Positions 59,801-64,000 of a stretch of 64,000 bases of DNA are shown one piece after another. The notes under the pieces are model-generated. The model saw nothing but the letters and a program-made list of their open reading frames with translations. It searched no databases and was not told where the DNA came from. How positions within the stretch are numbered: position 1 is the first letter of the stretch; each line of letters begins with the position of its first letter. Origin of the DNA: Atherinomorus stipes (Eukaryota; Chordata; Actinopteri; Atheriniformes; Atherinidae); contig JALJCO010012849.1 of assembly GCA_023101725.1 (NCBI GenBank), positions 1 through 64,000 on the forward strand. The letters are read 5' to 3'. A program made the position numbers and the translations under genes.

Positions 59801-62630
59801 AGTAGTTCTTGTTTGGTTGGGTTTTTGGGTGATGCTCATTCTATCCCAAGCCCTGTTGTCTTGTAATTTCATTGATATGTAAACAAATTAAAACTACACC
59901 AAATGTCTCACCCATTCCTTGTCCTCCATCAGTGGTATCCTATCACAGCCTTCCTAAATTATGATGTAATTTATGCTGAGTAAAAAAAAGACAGCATTTA
60001 TTACATTTGAATTGGGTCAACTTCAGCAGGTTTCCTCACACTGTGACCAGAGAAGTAGAGGTGGGAAAAAACTGGAAGGGCCTCGAGCAAAGTGATTACA
60101 GAATGATTTGAGCTAGAAGCTGAAATTGCTTGTGTCTGTTCTGTTTATGTGTGTATGTGTGTGTGTGTGGGTGTTTGCGTGCTCCAATGCAGCACATAAA
60201 ACAACTCCTACTGTTTCTGCTAAGAGTTTTAGTGCCTCTCAGGTTCATGCCCCTCCTTTTAGCACAGGAGCTGGCAATTATCTAGAGGTATATTTCCAAG
60301 TGTAATGAAGGGACAGACTCAAATTATTTTGGAAATATTTAATCAATGTGAATTGATTATGAAGAAAAAAATTAAGAAAATAAATTAACCTATGCATATT
60401 ATTGAAAAAAGAAAGAATATGGAAAAACGAAACAACTGAATTAACACATAATTGCATTTTAGGATGGTCATACTGGTCATAAAAGTAACTGCATGTCAAT
60501 GATAAAACTGGTGTCCAGTTAAGTAGCGTTCTATGGTTGATAGGACTCAAAATCTGAAGACGTGAAAAGTTGCTCAACTATAAACCTCAGAACAGTCACA
60601 TCAATTTGCTGAATGTGAACACGTATTATGTCGCCTGTGACACGTATTCTCCATTAAGTCAAGCTATGCTGCAAGATATATAGATATTTGATGTCCATCA
60701 AATCTTTTACTGTGCATTTTGATGAAAACAAGTCAACAAGAAGAAACTGTTAAAACTTTATTGCAACATTTCAAATTTAGGATTATGTGGCATCTTTAAA
60801 AAGAAAAAATATAACACCCACTCTTTTTCACAGGATGCATATATGGGTTACCTAAGCTTATATGATCACTTCAATTTGTGGACTTGCACCATAAAAACAG
60901 CACTTTCACTACAATAAAAGGGCATCTTACATTAGTCTTTCTCAAAATGGCCCTATAAAGTTTACAACAATCAATAACATCTGTTTTCATATTGTGGTAA
61001 AGAACACTGACAATAACAGAAACAAGAGTAGTTAGAGATTACAAAGACGCCATGCTTTATGTTCATTGCCATACACTGTTTTTGTTGAAGATTACCACCA
61101 TTTAAAATATAGTGAAAAAGACCACATTCAATAACAAGACATAAATAAAATGATAATTTCTTTACGGTCTATAAAGAATGGGATCTGTCAAAGAATAGAG
61201 GATGGTCCGACTTTGGGTGCTCAGAGTGAAAAGAGAAAGAAGATGATGCACTCAATCAGTCTCCCTGAGAGGCCACTCATTAAATATTCCCATGATAATG
61301 ACAGCGCGAAAGAAGCTCTTCGCTCTCTGTTATTACAGACGAGACACTCCATACACCGTCTTTTCTCCTCACTTCATTCTCTGGAGAGAACTTCATATTC
61401 CTCTTTTTTTCTCTCCCCACACCATAAACTGTTATTTTCCCTCCCGCTGTTCCCGAGAACATCACCTACTGAGAGCCACAGTCTTATCCTTCAACCCACA
61501 TATGCCCTCAGACTGAACGCACATACAGGAAATATACTGTTCAATCTTTACAGTTAAATTGGTCCAGGAATGTTTTTTAAGATGAAATAATGTGTGCAAT
61601 CCATTTCTATATATATATATATATATATATTTTGTCTTTAAGTCCCTCCATAATTTGCCCTCTCTGCAGAGTAATGCCAGATTTCTGGCAATGTCTGACA
61701 AATGAATTACTATAATTTTTTTTTGTTTCATGTTCCATCGGATGCAAGAACCTGGACTTTTTTTCCTGTTTTTGCCCACTACAATCAACGGTCAAAGTGT
61801 TTTGTTTTTGTTTGTTTTTTATGACAGCAGCTTCTCAAGTTAAATCCTTAGAGTTATATTTCTTTTTCAGTCAGTGCATGCGTTTACAGATGAGTCATAG
61901 ATGGTTTTCGCTTTATAAAACTCATTTGTTCATGCACACTTGTTCCTTTGGTCTCTTGTTTGCTAGCTTTCTGACATGCTGAATTTTACTGAGGCCCCTT
62001 TGGCAACAGAGAGCTATTATGCAAATGTTATTTTGGAGGGTTTACTTGAGAACAAGTGACAAGGTGGGTAGAGAGACAGTGGGGGAAACAAGTTCAAGAC
62101 CACCTTTGGAAGGTTTTTTGTTTGTTTGGTTGTTTAAGTAGGCCTACTCTGTTTACTTTTGGTTTGAAGCTATATAGGCACAACAACTACTTGGTTAGGT
62201 TTAAGAAAAAAAAAAAAAAGATACCTTTGTTTAGGAAAAGATTGTCGTCATATGTAAGGTTCATCATGTTGTCATCGAATTGAGAAACCACTAAAACCAC
62301 CATTTCATTATGTTTCCCCAGTAAATTAAACATGTCATGAGACCCACTCCGAAGAAAATCATGTTTTTCATGTTGTTTATATGTTCTTGTGGCATATTTC
62401 TTATGGTAAAGGACATATGTTGAAAAAACAAACTCAAAATTGCATTTCTTAGTATTTCTGCATTCAAATCATTATGAACCAATGGCAGGCCCTAAAAGGC
62501 AGGCTCAGGCAAACTGGATTTTTTAATCGGATTAACCCAGTGGCCAATCACAAAGCTTTGACCCTTGTTAGCCCCCTCCACCCATTCAGATCAATGCTTA
62601 TGGTTTCCAAGCAACAGCAATATAACAAAC
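59801..62630. other. Non-coding stretch, no clear feature
   Basis: A (TG)-rich tract lies near 60147-60170 and a (TA)n tract at 61608-61631. The 135-codon frame at 61150-61557 and the overlapping minus frames lack domains. The 61150-61500 part is complex and repeat-free, and could be regulatory. Confidence 0.4.
61608..61631. repeat. (TA)n microsatellite
   Basis: About twelve uninterrupted TA units. Confidence 0.95.
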
Positions 62631-63200
62631 TAGGGGTGCACTGATTGCAGTTTTCTGGCCGATCACCGATTGCGAATCTATAAGAAATCTGACCCACCGA
62701 TACCGATTTTTGCCGATACCAATTTTTCTTAAAAATTGACAGCAAACATCTTCAATGTATCAACTTTGTTCTATTAATAAACAATACAGTACCTGTAGTA
62801 CAATGCAAACTAGTTTTAACTGCAAGCTACTGTTCTTAAATATAAATGAAAATTTGCAAGTATTGTAGTCCAAACTACAAAAGATAATTTCCATTCCTTC
62901 AGTCTCATTTTTCACATTATTAAACACAAAACTAGCTCAACTGGTTGCATTTCAAACTGGCTTTGAGCCTCTTACTAAAAAAATAAACTTCACAACAGTA
63001 TTTTGCTTATTTTGCAATGCATATAATATGGTATAAGTAATAAATAAAATAATCTACAAGACAAACTAACAAAACGTAAACCACCAAAAGTGACTTTAGC
63101 CGAAGTAAATGTGATCGGTAGATAAGATCGGTTTACATTTATTGATCGGCCGATCCCGATCCCCCAAAATTAAGGAAATCGGAGCCGATCGATCGGCACA
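62631..63200. mobile_element. hAT-like element with GATCGGC-rich ends
   Basis: The left end is TAGGGGTGCACTGATTGCAG, followed by TTCTGGCCGATCACCGATTG and CCGATACCGATTTTTGCCGA. The right side holds GATCGGCCGATCCCGATCCC and ATCGGAGCCGATCGATCGGC, the usual mirror of that end. The last bases (expected to read CACACCCCTA) are missing or mutated, and no duplication was found. Length is about 570 bases with no transposase, so this is a MITE with a damaged right end. Confidence 0.65.
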
Positions 63201-63209
63201 TGTTGTGTG

Positions 63210-64000
63210 ATTTTGGCTTGAAACTTCCTAATCACAATTAAAAGACCACTGAGAAGGTTTTAAAGTAACAAAAAGAGGGATTGGAGTGGGTTTGTTTGTG
63301 TATTTGTAGAGAAATTGGTTTAATTATTATTTTAAAAAAGTCAATTTAGACCACTTTACAGGGAATTCAAACAAGATCAGTACAAGTCCAATCAAATTGT
63401 TATCAAATAAATCCAGTTATAATCCAATTCAGTCCAATATCGTACATAGTATACTCCAGATTTACTCGCAGCAGGGGGTCGTGCCGATAATGTGATGCTA
63501 TCTGAGTGAAAGGCAGCTTGAAAGCAGGCCAAGCTGCTCTACAATTCAGTCATTCAGATCACAGACTTATTTGATGTGCCCAACATTAGCCTTTTCAACT
63601 CTTACTTGTACTCTCATTTGCCTGCCAGTAAATATGAGCCTTAACAGTCCAGAGCACAGATCCTACTTTTTTCCTTTTTTTTTTTTACCTTACAGAAAGG
63701 ACTAATTTTCTCAACCTTGCAGAAAAAAACATGTAGCTACAAGCTAAAAGGTGCACGGATCGCATCCAGTACTGTAAGTACTAAAGCTGCTGGGAGAGTA
63801 ATTTTATGCAAGGTAGGCTCCCTCTCCCCTCCTTGTCTTCTTGCTCATCCCTGACTAAATAACCAGACCCACAGGGCTCCTTCACAGCAGGTGCTCCCAT
63901 GTGTCTACCCCCTCACCGTCCCCCAGCAACCCACCCGTGCCTGCCTCATCACTCCACCCACATCACAGCGAGCACATGGGAGGCCATGCTCCCCTCAGCG
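63210..64000. other. Non-coding stretch to the window end
   Basis: No feature recognised. The last 200 bases are C-rich (CTCCCCTCCTTG, CCCCCTCACCGTCCCCCAGC), unlike the preceding AT-rich part, and may mark the approach to another sequence class outside the window. Confidence 0.4.

Noticed and set aside
61150..61557. 135-codon plus frame
   Set aside because: No domain, codon pattern or splice sites, and overlapped by a minus frame of similar quality.
1..64000. CRISPR arrays, operons and bacterial promoters
   Set aside because: The sequence is a vertebrate genome by every sign (SINE, Tc1 and hAT remnants, microsatellites); no regularly spaced repeats were found.
1..64000. Endogenous retrovirus or LINE coding regions
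   Set aside because: No reverse transcriptase, integrase or protease motifs and no paired long terminal repeats were seen; the only LINE trace is a non-coding tail.

Overview
The window reads as teleost fish nuclear DNA, most likely intergenic sequence or a very long intron. The case rests on composition and repeats. It is AT-rich, full of homopolymers and (GT)n/(AT)n tracts, and packed with DNA transposon remnants of kinds abundant in teleosts: several Tc1/mariner lineages, many hAT-type MITEs whose ends read TAGGGATG..., a TTAA-flanked piggyBac-like MITE, a PIF/Harbinger-like element, a tRNA-derived SINE and a LINE-type tail. Species and chromosome cannot be named from the sequence alone.

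I find no intact protein-coding gene. Open frames are all under about 160 codons, most show no recognisable domain, and many run through homopolymers or repeats. The only recognisable protein remnants come from transposons. The clearest is a Tc1 element at 58.20-59.36 kb with both ends, TA flanks, a broken N-terminal frame and a deleted third catalytic region. Decayed Tc1 fragments lie near 14.9, 20.1-20.7, 35.6-36.1, 39.2 and 46.4-46.6 kb. A short Harbinger-like N-terminal remnant lies at 16.57 kb.

Layout. 0-9 kb: dispersed repeats, a SINE on the minus strand (4.97-5.21 kb) and a hAT-type element (6.67-7.73 kb) split by a TTAA-flanked insert. 12-20 kb: a hAT-type element, a TIR repeat, a Tc1 remnant, a hAT MITE with perfect target duplication (16.15-16.48 kb) and a gene-like patch with a minus-strand splice donor (17.1-17.3 kb). 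19.8-20.7 kb: a hAT with a Tc1 nested inside. 23.5-31.1 kb: more hAT-type MITEs, one of them chimeric. 31-34.9 kb: repeat-poor. 34.9-36.8 kb: a hAT holding a LINE-type tail and a Tc1 3' end. 40.3-41.3 kb: a Tc1 MITE holding a hAT MITE. 43.8-46.2 kb: a hAT MITE holding a 1.78 kb Harbinger-like element. 47.1-47.6 kb: a hAT MITE with perfect target duplication. 48-58 kb: mostly unique sequence, part of which looks like a conserved non-coding element. 58.2-59.8 kb: the Tc1 and a hAT MITE carrying an exact TCTCGCGAGA palindrome. 62.6-63.2 kb: a further hAT-like element.

No genes act together here. What the window records is a history of nested insertions. In several cases the target duplications and the empty-site sequence of sister copies let the order of insertion be read directly. 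Family names rest on recalled features of teleost repeats and were not checked against a repeat library.
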